Below are positions 1 to 7,101 of a DNA stretch of 15,545 bases, in pieces; the stretch's first letter is position 1; every line of letters begins with the position of its first letter. The stretch comes from JAAUQA01 sp036351435. GTDB taxonomy: Bacteria > Pseudomonadota > Gammaproteobacteria > Competibacterales > Competibacteraceae. Under the pieces are notes generated by a model. The model did not search any database. It was not told where the DNA came from and saw only the letters and a list, made by a program, of their open reading frames with translations. The stretch lies in contig JAZBPA010000096.1 in assembly GCA_036351435.1 (NCBI GenBank), forward strand, positions 1-15,545, in the 5' to 3' direction. Position numbers and translations under genes: made by a program.

Positions 1-196
1 ATCGTAGCTCGTTTTCGCTCCTTAATATTCTCTTTCAAACGGCCGTCGGCAACGTCGAAGCCGTTGGGATTCCGGTCACGATTTCAAAATGACGCGCATC
101 AGGGTTAACGTGCGATGCCCACCGCGCATAAAACGAAGTCAAATGGTGAAAAATAAAATATGGGAAACGAAAAAGCTTGCTCCCTCGGAGGATGCG

Positions 197-1195
197 ATGA
201 TAGCACCTTATAAGCATGCAGTGAGGGTGGTAATGGCGACCGTCCTTATCGCCGCGATGGCTCTTGTCGGTGAAGTCGGCGCGGCGGAGGAACAGGAAAC
301 GGTGACGATCGCGACCGGTCGGGTTGGCGGCCTCTACCACCCCGTCGGCGGGGCTATTTGCAAGCTCGTCAACGAAAACCATGCCGCTCACGGCATCAGC
401 TGCACCGTCGAAATCACCGGTGGATCCATCCCAAACATCAATGACCTGCGAGATAGGGACGTCGATCTTGCTCTGGCCCAATCCGACTCGCTGCATCGTG
501 CCTTTTACGGGAACTCACCGTTCGAGGAAGAGGGGTCATTCAGGGATCTGCGCCTGGTGTTCGGGCTCTACATTGAGCACTTTACGGTCGTCGCCCGTGG
601 CGGACGGGACATGGATACGTTCGAAGACTTGAAGGGCAAGCGGGTCTATTTAGGTGAGGAGGGTTCGAGCCGACGCGATGCCATGGATGTGTTGCTGGAT
701 GCCCACGGTTGGACGGGCGAGGAAGTGACCGATGTCTCCACGTTCGAGGGCGCCAACCTGGCCGAGGCCCTATGCGACGGCGAGTTCGACGCGTTCGTCT
801 ACACGATCGGTCATCCCAACCCGACGGTCAGGGAGGCCGCGACCCTGTGCGACATAAAATTTGTGGTCGTCTCGAGTTCAATCATCAAGAAACTCGCCCG
901 GCAGAACCCGTTTTACCTTAGTTCGGTGATCAAGGGAGACGCTTACAGTGACAATCCTCGGGACACTCCGACTCTGGGCGTGACGTCGATGCTGGCGACG
1001 TCAGCCAAGGTTGACCCGAACGTGATCTATCAGGTCACCAAGGCATACTTCGAAAGCCTGGATATTCTTCAGGCACTGTCACCGTTGTTCTTGTCCTTGA
1101 CCAAAGAGCAGATGGCCGAGACAGATCTGGACGTGCCCTTCCACGAAGGCGCGTTGAAGTACTTTTCCGAAGTCGGCCTTGGAGGAACAGACTAA
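197..1195 (+). CDS. TAXI-family TRAP-type periplasmic solute-binding protein
   Basis: The protein (332 aa) reads as a periplasmic substrate receptor of the TAXI branch of tripartite ATP-independent transporters. These bind small organic anions or amino acids and hand them to a membrane permease. The opening ATIATG-like strand is followed by GRVGGLYHPVGGAIC and, later, a TGGSIPNI segment, both typical of the TAXI/NMT1-like fold. The N-terminus (residues 1-30) is a signal peptide: a basic start, a hydrophobic core MATVLIAAMALVG and a probable cleavage near VGA-AEE. The frame is open further upstream to an ATG at 89, but ATG 197 has a clean GGAGG at 187-191 and puts the signal peptide at the very N-terminus. 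The next gene begins 3 bp after the stop, so the two are very likely co-transcribed. The usual fused TRAP permease is not next to it. The ligand cannot be predicted. Confidence 0.88.
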   Translation: MIAPYKHAVRVVMATVLIAAMALVGEVGAAEEQETVTIATGRVGGLYHPVGGAICKLVNENHAAHGISCTVEITGGSIPNINDLRDRDVDLALAQSDSLHRAFYGNSPFEEEGSFRDLRLVFGLYIEHFTVVARGGRDMDTFEDLKGKRVYLGEEGSSRRDAMDVLLDAHGWTGEEVTDVSTFEGANLAEALCDGEFDAFVYTIGHPNPTVREAATLCDIKFVVVSSSIIKKLARQNPFYLSSVIKGDAYSDNPRDTPTLGVTSMLATSAKVDPNVIYQVTKAYFESLDILQALSPLFLSLTKEQMAETDLDVPFHEGALKYFSEVGLGGTD

Positions 1196-1198
1196 AAC

Positions 1199-3148
1199 AT
1201 GATCAGGACTATCCTTAGGCGGTCTCGTTGGGTATTGGTTTTCATCCTCGTCCTTCTCGCACCTCAAACGCTCGCGCAAATCAGCGATCTTGGCGCGATC
1301 CTTGACGCGATCGAGGATCCCTATCCATTGCGGTCGGCAGATACGTCGAGTCCGCGCGACACTTTGCGAACCTACCTTCGCGATATCGACACAGCCGTGG
1401 ACGCCTGGCAGAGCGATAAGCCCCGTGCTGATACCATCAGGCCGCTCTTACGAGCCGCTGATACGATTGACTTCGGCGAGTTGCGTGCCATCGATCGTCT
1501 CGCAGCCATGACTATCAAAATGGTTTTGCTAAAGGAAATTCTCGACCGGGTCGAGCTGCCGCCGTTTGAAGACATTCCGGACGATGAAGAGGTTGCGCAA
1601 CAGGGGATCGAGCGCTGGACCGTTCCTAATACGAAGATCGAGATCGCCAGAATTTCGGAAGGACCCAACGCTGGCAGATTTCTCTTTACGAAAGAAACTG
1701 TCGAAAATCTTAATATTTATTACGCGCTGGCGCAGGATCTTCCCTACAAAAAGGGAGCATCCGTCGGACTATACAATGAAATGCTTTACAGTCCTGGCGT
1801 CTGGCTGCCAAGAGATTTTCCAGACAATCTGCCTGATTGGGCGAAAATAATTGTTCTTGGACAAGGGATGTGGCAATGGATTTCTGTTTTTTTACTGCTC
1901 ATCATTTCAGCAGTATTGATCCGGTTCGCGTATCGTCAAGGTGCCTGGTGGGATGAAAAACACAGAATTTCACGCCCGTCCCTAAGATTTGGCGTGCCAC
2001 TTGCTCTGCTTGGGTCTTTTGTCATTGCCCATCTTGTCGGATTGGCGTCTTTCAGTGCGATTGGTCTCTTCGAAACCCCATATGCAGTCGTTTCTTACAT
2101 CGCACTCGTCGTGAAAGTCGGTAGCCTAGCTTGGTTTGTTTTGGTGGTTGCCGGGCGGCTCGCCGATGGTTTCGCGTTCAGTCAAGCAGAGTCAGCCGAA
2201 AAGCGCCGGGTCGATGCCGCCCTGTTGCGGATCATTTTTCGCTTGGTCAGTGTCGTCATTCTCGTCTACCTCGGTATCTACGCGGCGGAAGCCGTGGGCA
2301 TCCCGATCGCCCCACTGGTGGCCGGTCTCGGTGTCGGTGGTCTTGCCATCGCCCTTGCCATCCGGCCGACCCTGGAGAACATCATCGGCGGTCTGACCCT
2401 GTTCGCGGACCGGCCGGTGCGGGTCGGCGACTTCTGCCGTTACGGCGACCAGATCGGTACTGTCGAGCAGATCGGTTTGCGGTCGACACGGATTCGTTCA
2501 CTGGAAAGGACCATCGTTACCGTGCCCAACGCCGAGTTCTCACAGATGCAACTGGACAACTTCGCCGCACGCGATCAGCGCCTGTTCAAGACCGTTTTGG
2601 GGCTCCGCTACGAAACCACTCCGGAACAGCTTCGCTTCGTTCTGGCTGAACTGCGCAAGCTGCTCCTTGGCCATCCAAAGGTGACTCCGGCGCCGGCGCG
2701 AGTGCGGTTCGTCGGCTATGGTGCTTATTCCCTAGACCTTGAAATCTTCGCCTACCTGCGCTGCCAGGATCAGGACACCTTCCTAGCCGTCCAGGAGGAC
2801 ATCCTCCTGCGTATCGCCGACCTCGTAAAAGAGGGTGGCACCGGCTTCGCCTTCCCGTCGCAGACCCACTACCACAGGCGCGACGACGGCATCGACACCG
2901 AGCGCGGTCGCGATGCCGAGGCGAAAGTGGAGGACTGGCGGGAACACGATCGTTTACCGTTCCCGGAATTCGATCCGAGCCTTCGCCGGGAAATGGAAGA
3001 TATCCTCGACTATCCGCAGAGGGGTGCTTACAACTATAAGTACCGCAAGGGTCTCTCGGACAATCCACCGTCGGGGCCGCAATCCCCGCCATCGCCATCG
3101 CCCAAGGGCAATGGCCGATGGCTTGGTTTCGGCAGCAAACGACCTTAA
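1199..3148 (+). CDS. Large MscS-family mechanosensitive channel
   Basis: The product (649 aa) is an inner-membrane channel that should open under membrane tension and release small solutes during osmotic downshock. A signal peptide ending near TLAQ is followed by a periplasmic domain of roughly 190 residues. Membrane helices lie near 226-245, 266-290, 297-321 and 342-362. The pore-lining MscS helix is at about 372-398: a Gly/Ala-rich GLGVGGLAIALA run, then RPTLENIIGG. Next comes the cytoplasmic beta domain with FADRPVRVGD and a VPNAEFS motif, then the alpha/beta vestibule. The last 30 residues are a Pro/Ser-rich tail. At 649 aa it is about twice the size of E. coli MscS (286 aa), placing it among the larger MscS-like channels. 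It lies 3 bp behind the solute-binding gene and converges on the dioxygenase-like gene 26 bp away. The first half of the gene is visibly more AT-rich than the second. Confidence 0.92.
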   Translation: MIRTILRRSRWVLVFILVLLAPQTLAQISDLGAILDAIEDPYPLRSADTSSPRDTLRTYLRDIDTAVDAWQSDKPRADTIRPLLRAADTIDFGELRAIDRLAAMTIKMVLLKEILDRVELPPFEDIPDDEEVAQQGIERWTVPNTKIEIARISEGPNAGRFLFTKETVENLNIYYALAQDLPYKKGASVGLYNEMLYSPGVWLPRDFPDNLPDWAKIIVLGQGMWQWISVFLLLIISAVLIRFAYRQGAWWDEKHRISRPSLRFGVPLALLGSFVIAHLVGLASFSAIGLFETPYAVVSYIALVVKVGSLAWFVLVVAGRLADGFAFSQAESAEKRRVDAALLRIIFRLVSVVILVYLGIYAAEAVGIPIAPLVAGLGVGGLAIALAIRPTLENIIGGLTLFADRPVRVGDFCRYGDQIGTVEQIGLRSTRIRSLERTIVTVPNAEFSQMQLDNFAARDQRLFKTVLGLRYETTPEQLRFVLAELRKLLLGHPKVTPAPARVRFVGYGAYSLDLEIFAYLRCQDQDTFLAVQEDILLRIADLVKEGGTGFAFPSQTHYHRRDDGIDTERGRDAEAKVEDWREHDRLPFPEFDPSLRREMEDILDYPQRGAYNYKYRKGLSDNPPSGPQSPPSPSPKGNGRWLGFGSKRP

Positions 3149-3174
3149 ATCGGCCGGCTGCTGCACCGTTCGAG

Positions 3175-3837
3175 TTACCCACTGAACCGCCCATCGGCAG
3201 CGAGCACGATATCGAAACGCCCGACCAGTTCGCCCGCTGCGTTGGTTTCCGTAAAGGGTACCAGTAGTTGTTGGCGAGCGGTCGGGTCAGAGACACTGTT
3301 CAGCAGAAAATCCCTCGCATTTTCTGGCGCGCCGGCGACGTACATCTGGGTAACGAGTGGTTCAAAATCGGGGCCGCTAATCGCGAAATGAATATGCGGG
3401 GCGCGACCCGGATAAGCAACCGGCTTGATGGTGCGAAAGCGGTAGCCACCTTCGGCGTCGCTGAAAGATTGACCGTAGCCTTGAAAATTTTCATCCAGCG
3501 GCACATTGCGTCGATCTCGGGAATGATGATAACGGCCATGAGCATCGCACTGCCAAATTTCAACACGCGCCCGATCGACAGGCCGACCCCGATCATCAAC
3601 CACCCGGCCCACCACATTGGCGATCTCACCCTTGGCGATGCCGTTACGCCCGGCGACGTAGATCAAATCGTTATCCTTATCCAACGGTAGCGCAGTCGGA
3701 TAGAACGGTCCTCGGCTCTGACGGGGCGTTAGCGTGACCGCTTGTACAGTGGTCGCGATAGTTATCGAGGTCAAACCGAATACTGCCAAACCGGCGCCTA
3801 ATAGACGTCGCCGTGGGTTATTCAGGGAATGCGACAT
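3175..3837 (-). CDS. Exported intradiol ring-cleavage dioxygenase-like protein
   Basis: The protein (220 aa) belongs to the intradiol dioxygenases (protocatechuate 3,4-dioxygenase/catechol 1,2-dioxygenase fold), non-haem Fe(III) enzymes that cleave catechol rings between the hydroxyls. The family start motif TPRQSRGPFYP is at 37-47. All four expected iron ligands can be placed: Tyr103 (GRYHH), Tyr142 (AYPG), His148 and His150 (PHIHF). The loop between the second Tyr and the His pair is much shorter than in PcaH. The N-terminus has a twin-arginine-like signal (NPRRRLLGAG then a hydrophobic stretch to about residue 33), so it is probably exported, perhaps already folded. No ring-degradation pathway genes are nearby. 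Its substrate is unknown, and it may act on extracellular aromatics rather than protocatechuate. Start ATG at 3837. Family assignment is firm; substrate is not. Confidence 0.87.
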   Translation of the reverse strand: MSHSLNNPRRRLLGAGLAVFGLTSITIATTVQAVTLTPRQSRGPFYPTALPLDKDNDLIYVAGRNGIAKGEIANVVGRVVDDRGRPVDRARVEIWQCDAHGRYHHSRDRRNVPLDENFQGYGQSFSDAEGGYRFRTIKPVAYPGRAPHIHFAISGPDFEPLVTQMYVAGAPENARDFLLNSVSDPTARQQLLVPFTETNAAGELVGRFDIVLAADGRFSG

Positions 3838-3948
3838 AACCTAGTCTCCAGATTGAGTTGTCCTGACTCTGACCATGAATGATCCAATGAATTTCAGTTG
3901 GTGCTGGATGTCACCAGCAGGAGCCGCTAGCATGATGAGCAGCCGCTT

Positions 3949-3962
3949 CGATTATCGTTATC
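3949..3962 (-). promoter_or_regulatory. Possible partial Fur box upstream of mepA
   Basis: On the minus strand this reads GATAACGATAATCG. It contains two adjacent hexamers resembling the GATAAT repeats of a Fur box, and 12 of its first 13 bases fit the classical consensus. The third, inverted hexamer is absent. It lies 17 bp before the mepA start, just ahead of the ribosome binding site. AT-rich hexamers of this kind arise often by chance, so this is only a candidate. Confidence 0.2.
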
Positions 3963-3979
3963 ATCCAAAGGGGACGCAC

Positions 3980-4867
3980 ATGAGAAAGTGTGTTATAGCT
4001 CTGTTTTTATCGTTGGGGATGCTCTCCGAATATGCTGCCGCGAGTCCATGGGGCAACGTGCGAAATCCCTTGTCGGCATCCCCTCAGTCGATCGGATTCT
4101 ACAGCGCCGGTTGTCTCGTAGGCGGACAGGCTTTGCCGCTCACAGGACCGGGTTTTCAGGTGATGCGCCCGAGCCGCAACCGGTATTACGGTCATCCCGA
4201 ATTAGTAGCGTTCGTGATGCGTTTGGCGCGCCAAGCCGAATTGCGCAACGATCGCATCCTGATCGGAGATTTATCTCAACCCCGCGGTGGTCCAATGCCC
4301 TACGGTCATACCAGTCATCAGGTTGGACTGGATGCGGATATTTGGTTCGAAGCTGGACCTCGGGAACGGGACCTGAACGGTTCAGAGATCGAAAAAATGC
4401 CGATGCGCTCAACCATTGTTGCGGCGCAAGGCCGAATGAACCCCAAACTTTGGTCGTCCCGGCAGCGGGATTTACTGAAATTCGCTGCTGAAGATCCAAA
4501 AGTCGCGCGGATTTTCGTTAATCCTGTCATCAAGCAATCACTGTGTCGCAGCGAAGGAACGGATCGGGCATGGTTAAGGAAAATACGCCCGTGGTGGGGA
4601 CACGACGCGCATTTCCATGTCCGTTTACGCTGTCCCGCTGGCAGCCTGGACTGTCGAGATCAGAAGCCGCCACCGCCCGGTGACGGCTGCGCTGAAGGGG
4701 TCAATCAATGGGTCGAGGAAATCCGGCAAGCGGCATTGAATCCACCCAAGTTTCGTCCGCCAGCCAAGAAGAAGCGTAAACGCGCTGCATTACCGGCTAC
4801 TTGCCAAACGGTACTAAGCGGGAACTGGATACCGCAACCAATGCGAGTGTCGGTTCCAAGCAATTAA
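3980..4867 (+). CDS. mepA: Penicillin-insensitive murein endopeptidase MepA
   Basis: MepA (295 aa) is a periplasmic zinc peptidase (LAS/M74 type) that cuts D-alanyl-meso-diaminopimelyl cross-links in peptidoglycan during wall growth and turnover. A signal peptide occupies about residues 1-21 (MRKCVIALFL..., cleavage near AAA-SPWG). The metal site is intact: GHTSHQVGLDADIW carries His113 and Asp120, and WWGHDAHFHVR carries His208, His211 and His213. Several Cys residues are placed as for the family disulfides. ATG 3980 was chosen because AAAGGGG lies 7 bp upstream and the signal peptide then sits at the N-terminus. The frame itself is open from an earlier ATG at 3875. The protein is about 20 residues longer than E. 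coli MepA because of a basic C-terminal tail (KKKRKR at 263-268). Its stop overlaps the stop of the convergent dodecin gene. Confidence 0.95.
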   Translation: MRKCVIALFLSLGMLSEYAAASPWGNVRNPLSASPQSIGFYSAGCLVGGQALPLTGPGFQVMRPSRNRYYGHPELVAFVMRLARQAELRNDRILIGDLSQPRGGPMPYGHTSHQVGLDADIWFEAGPRERDLNGSEIEKMPMRSTIVAAQGRMNPKLWSSRQRDLLKFAAEDPKVARIFVNPVIKQSLCRSEGTDRAWLRKIRPWWGHDAHFHVRLRCPAGSLDCRDQKPPPPGDGCAEGVNQWVEEIRQAALNPPKFRPPAKKKRKRAALPATCQTVLSGNWIPQPMRVSVPSN

Positions 4868-5079
4868 TCTTCTCCCTCCAAGGAGAATCCAATTTTTATG
4901 CTGACTTGCCATTGCGTGACGAAATTATTGTCGATGTAACCCCGTGTGCCGATCACCTCGAACCAACGCAAATGTCTGACAGTTTGCGCAGCACGTGTTA
5001 CGGCGTTCTGGATAGCGGCTTCGATGCTGGTGGATGAGGTGCCGGTCAACTCAATGTGTTTGTAAACGTGATCGGTCAT
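4864..5079 (-). CDS. Dodecin family flavin-binding protein
   Basis: This 71-residue protein matches dodecin, a small protein that forms hollow dodecamers storing flavins (FMN, riboflavin or lumichrome) and buffering cells against free-flavin photochemistry. The opening MTDHVYKHIELTGTSSTSIE, the central LRWFEV with the flavin-stacking Trp39, and the QWQVSIKIGF strand with Gln58 are diagnostic. The length is typical. A GGAGA ribosome binding site (minus strand, 5086-5090) lies 6 bp before the ATG at 5079. The gene converges on mepA and the two stop codons share the bases TTAA, giving a 4-bp overlap. No other flavin genes are nearby, so it is probably an independent unit transcribed from within 5080-5397. 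Confidence 0.93.
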   Translation of the reverse strand: MTDHVYKHIELTGTSSTSIEAAIQNAVTRAAQTVRHLRWFEVIGTRGYIDNNFVTQWQVSIKIGFSLEGED

Positions 5080-5277
5080 GTCAGTTCTCCGTTCGAGATG
5101 AGTGGAATCTGAGGCGGGGAGTTCAAAGCACCAATGGCTAGATTGAATCTATTAGTTTAGGTGGTCAGCACTGTTTCGCTACGAAAAACGCCGGGCTGAT
5201 GATCATTGTTTGTTCAGGTACGGTTCAGTTTGCTTGCGTTACCATTGCAACTATTCTCTCTGCGTTGGTGGGCGTTA

Positions 5278-5305
5278 ACCGAGACCGGGCGTCTCGGTTT
5301 TTTTT
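5278..5305 (+). terminator. Strong Rho-independent terminator, no obvious parent gene
   Basis: ACCGAGAC (5278-5285) pairs perfectly with GTCTCGGT (5291-5298) around a 5-base loop, and the sequence runs into eight T residues (5298-5305). It works only in the plus direction, since the minus strand has no T tract after the hairpin. The nearest plus-strand gene upstream is mepA, which ends 411 bp earlier with the antisense dodecin gene between. The terminator may end mepA read-through, an unannotated small RNA, or may insulate the next gene. Confidence 0.85.
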
Positions 5306-5332
5306 GCCTGCATCCTGCGACGCGCAAATACC

Positions 5333-5361
5333 TTGAGTTTTATAAGCCTTTCTAGTCAAAT
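5333..5361 (+). promoter_or_regulatory. Probable sigma-70 promoter for DoxX-like gene
   Basis: TTGAGT (5333-5338) and TCAAAT (5356-5361) are separated by 17 bp, each matching four of six consensus bases. Transcription would begin near 5368, leaving a leader of about 30 bases with GGAG at 5387-5390 before the ATG at 5398. The position just after the terminator suits a new transcription unit. Confidence 0.4.
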
Positions 5362-5397
5362 AATTTGAACCCGCCAGAGTTCCGCTGGAGCAGACGG

Positions 5398-5850
5398 ATG
5401 TTCAAACAGTTATACAGATTGGACCGGCAGATTATCGGCTGGATGGAACGTTATAGTCACCTACTCCATCGGGTGACGCTAGGAGTGTTTTTCATCTGGT
5501 TAGGCACCTTAAAAACCTTTGGAGTCAGCACCGCAACCTCGTTGATTGCTCATGTTGTGTATTGGGGTGAGCCTCAGTTTATGGTGCCCATTTTAGGTTG
5601 GTGGGAGGTTGCGATAGGCGTTTGTCTAGTTTTTCGCCCCTTGGTGCGAGTAGCGCTGACCTTATTGATAATTCGTTTGCCAGGCACAGCGCTAGCGCTA
5701 ATTTTGTTGCCGGAGACTTGTTTTGTTGACGCCCCTTTCGTCCCTACCCCTGAGGGTCAGTACTTGATCAAAGATATGATATTGATCGGCGCGGCCTTGG
5801 TGATTGGCAGCACCATCAACAAGGAAAAGCAGCCGGGCATTTACCATTGA
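5398..5850 (+). CDS. DoxX-like small integral membrane protein
   Basis: The protein (150 aa) has four predicted membrane helices, near 24-42, 62-79, 83-104 and 125-140. The segment PTPEGQYLIKDMILIGAALV near the C-terminus resembles DoxX/YkgB-type proteins. These are widespread four-helix membrane proteins with poorly defined roles, some linked to quinone or thiosulfate redox and stress responses. ATG 5398 is preferred over an in-frame TTG at 5365 because GGAG lies 7 bp upstream and the predicted transcription start falls after the TTG. It converges on fur with a 35-bp gap. Nothing around it fixes a substrate. Membrane topology is secure; family placement is by motif resemblance only. Confidence 0.75.
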   Translation: MFKQLYRLDRQIIGWMERYSHLLHRVTLGVFFIWLGTLKTFGVSTATSLIAHVVYWGEPQFMVPILGWWEVAIGVCLVFRPLVRVALTLLIIRLPGTALALILLPETCFVDAPFVPTPEGQYLIKDMILIGAALVIGSTINKEKQPGIYH

Positions 5851-5885
5851 AGTTAATGGTCTACAACATTGTTCGTCGTAAAGAT

Positions 5886-6332
5886 TCAGTGTGGCCGATA
5901 GGGACACTCTGTGCGGGTGCAATGACCGTATAAGATCAAGCTGTGTTCAACGAGATCAAAACCGGATTTTATCGCGATTTCGTGTTGCCTCTGCTCAATG
6001 ATGTTGTCGTAAAACTCTTCTATGCGCCCGCAGGTCATGCACACGATGTGGTCATGATGATCGCCTTGATTGAGTTCAAAGACAGATTGCCCTCCCTCAA
6101 AATGATGGCGCTTGACCAAACCGGCGGCTTCAAATTGGGTCAATACCCGATATACAGTCGCTAGGCCGATTTCTTCACCCGAATTGAGCAAGGAACGGTA
6201 AATATCCTCAGCACTTAGATGCTGTCGTTCCCGCTCCGGCTCTTGCAACATTTCCAGGATTTTCATCCGCGGCAAAGTGACTTTTAGACCTGCCTGTTTC
6301 AATTCTTTGGAACTCAACCTCGGATACTCCAC
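5886..6332 (-). CDS. fur: Ferric uptake regulator Fur
   Basis: Fur (148 aa) is a dimeric repressor that binds Fur boxes when loaded with Fe(II) and shuts off iron acquisition. The N-terminal winged helix contains AGLKVTLPRMKIL (14-26) and the recognition region GLATVYRVLTQFEAAGLV (56-73). The metal-binding core shows HHDH (92-95), the CMTC pair (Cys98, Cys101) and a C-terminal Cys138/Cys143 pair in GHCTRTEC. The start shown is a GTG at 6332 with no good ribosome binding site. A TTG at 6317, preceded by GGAG, would give a 143-residue protein starting SSKELKQAGLK, closer to typical Fur N-termini, and may be the true start. It is divergent from bamE across 72 bp, an arrangement common in gammaproteobacteria. 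Confidence 0.95.
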   Translation of the reverse strand: MEYPRLSSKELKQAGLKVTLPRMKILEMLQEPERERQHLSAEDIYRSLLNSGEEIGLATVYRVLTQFEAAGLVKRHHFEGGQSVFELNQGDHHDHIVCMTCGRIEEFYDNIIEQRQHEIAIKSGFDLVEHSLILYGHCTRTECPYRPH

Positions 6333-6347
6333 GGTTCGGTGTATATT

Positions 6348-6375
6348 TTGATAGTCGTCTTTACGTTATCATAAG
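6348..6375 (+). promoter_or_regulatory. Candidate bamE promoter in fur-bamE gap
   Basis: TTGATA (6348-6353, five of six matches) and CATAAG (6370-6375, four of six) are 16 bp apart, placing a start near 6382 and a leader of about 22 bases before bamE. The minus-strand fur promoter must lie in the same 72-bp gap but could not be resolved. A lone TGATAA-type half site (minus strand, around 6366-6371) could be part of Fur autoregulation, but no full box is present. Confidence 0.35.
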
Positions 6376-6404
6376 CCACTGATCAATAGACAAGACCTTT
6401 TTCA

Positions 6405-6728
6405 ATGCCTAAAGTGCTACTAATTCTCGCAAGCGCGGCAGCGCTACTGTTGACTGCCTGCTCATCCATGCCTTTTATTTATAGGCCGGATATACGGCAA
6501 GGCAATTATATCGACCAGGCAATGTTGGATCAGCTCAGTCTTGGTATGAGTAAAAATCAGGTCCAGCTTTTGCTTGGAACCTCTCTGTTAGCCGACCCTT
6601 TTCACCAGGATCGTTGGGATTATGTGTATCGCCTGAAAACCGGGGATGGGGAAATTCAGCAACGTCATGTCAGTTTATTCTTTGAGGGTGACGGTTTAAG
6701 TCAGGTTAAGACCAGTGCCAACCTCTAG
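6405..6728 (+). CDS. bamE: Outer membrane assembly lipoprotein BamE
   Basis: BamE (107 aa; also SmpA/OmlA) is a small lipoprotein of the BAM complex that inserts beta-barrel proteins into the outer membrane and stabilises BamD with BamA. A lipoprotein signal ends in the lipobox LLTAC, so Cys19 is the lipidated residue. The family signatures follow: YRPDIRQGNYI (about 26-36), LSLGMSKNQVQLLLGT (about 44-59), and DRWDYVYRL. The length is normal. It is divergent from fur and converges on rnfH with a 9-bp gap, matching the fur-omlA-rnfH order known from Pseudomonas. Confidence 0.96.
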   Translation: MPKVLLILASAAALLLTACSSMPFIYRPDIRQGNYIDQAMLDQLSLGMSKNQVQLLLGTSLLADPFHQDRWDYVYRLKTGDGEIQQRHVSLFFEGDGLSQVKTSANL

Positions 6729-6737
6729 TCTTGGAGC

Positions 6738-7055
6738 TCATTTTACGGTCATACCGGTGTCCTTTTTAACGCTTGCAGCAGCGCGTTTTTTTCGGACAGT
6801 CTTGGGATCGGCTAGCAATGGTCGGTAGATCTCCACGCGATCACCAGCCCTGAGCTGGACAGCCAAGTGGCTTAACTTACCGAAAACCCCCACCTTGGCT
6901 GTGGTTAGATCGATTTCTGGGAAGCGATCCTGAATTCGTGACAGTATGATGGCTTGTTCTAGCGTAGTGCCCTCGGGAATATCAATGGGGACAATGACTT
7001 GTTCGTCAGGCAGAGCGTAGGCGACTTCCACACGAATCATTGTAGCGTTTGTCAT
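6738..7055 (-). CDS. rnfH: RnfH family protein
   Basis: The product (105 aa from the chosen start) is an RnfH/UPF0125 protein with a ubiquitin-like (ThiS/MoaD-type) fold. It is often encoded near rnf or ratA-smpB genes, and its biochemical role is not settled. Conserved blocks are VEVAYALPDEQ near the start, TLEQAI, the DLTTAKVGVFGKL segment and GDRVEIYRPLLADPK. The Lys/Arg-rich C-terminus is usual. ATG 7055 gives MTNATMIRVEV, close to the E. coli N-terminus. The frame is also open from an ATG at 7097, and an ATG at 7040 is a shorter option; none has a strong ribosome binding site. The usual partner ratA is not beside it here. Confidence 0.9.
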   Translation of the reverse strand: MTNATMIRVEVAYALPDEQVIVPIDIPEGTTLEQAIILSRIQDRFPEIDLTTAKVGVFGKLSHLAVQLRAGDRVEIYRPLLADPKTVRKKRAAASVKKDTGMTVK

Positions 7056-7101
7056 CAGGATATCAGTTCTAAAGTTTGTCGACGGCCAATTGGTCATAGA
7101 G

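Larger units (their letters stand above)
5080..5397. other. Non-coding gap between dodecin and DoxX-like genes
   Basis: This 318-bp stretch lies between two divergent genes and holds no credible coding region. From left to right it contains the dodecin ribosome binding site and presumably its promoter, which I could not pin down. It then holds a strong plus-strand intrinsic terminator at 5278-5305 and a plausible sigma-70 promoter for the DoxX-like gene at 5333-5361. The stretch from about 5100 to 5277 has no assigned function. Because a terminator follows it with no sense gene in between, it could encode a small RNA. Confidence 0.6.

Noticed and set aside
50..66. Short hairpin CAACG / CGTTG at the left edge
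   Set aside because: Only five pairs with no T tract; too weak to call a terminator or operator.
35..496. Open frame of 153 codons on the minus strand opposite the TAXI gene
   Set aside because: It lies antisense to a well-supported gene, shows no recognisable motif, and is explained by codon bias of the real gene.
2586..3296. Open frame of 236 codons on the minus strand across the MscS and dioxygenase genes
   Set aside because: It overlaps two strong genes, has low-complexity Arg/Gly/Pro-rich content typical of GC-rich shadows, and no clear start site.
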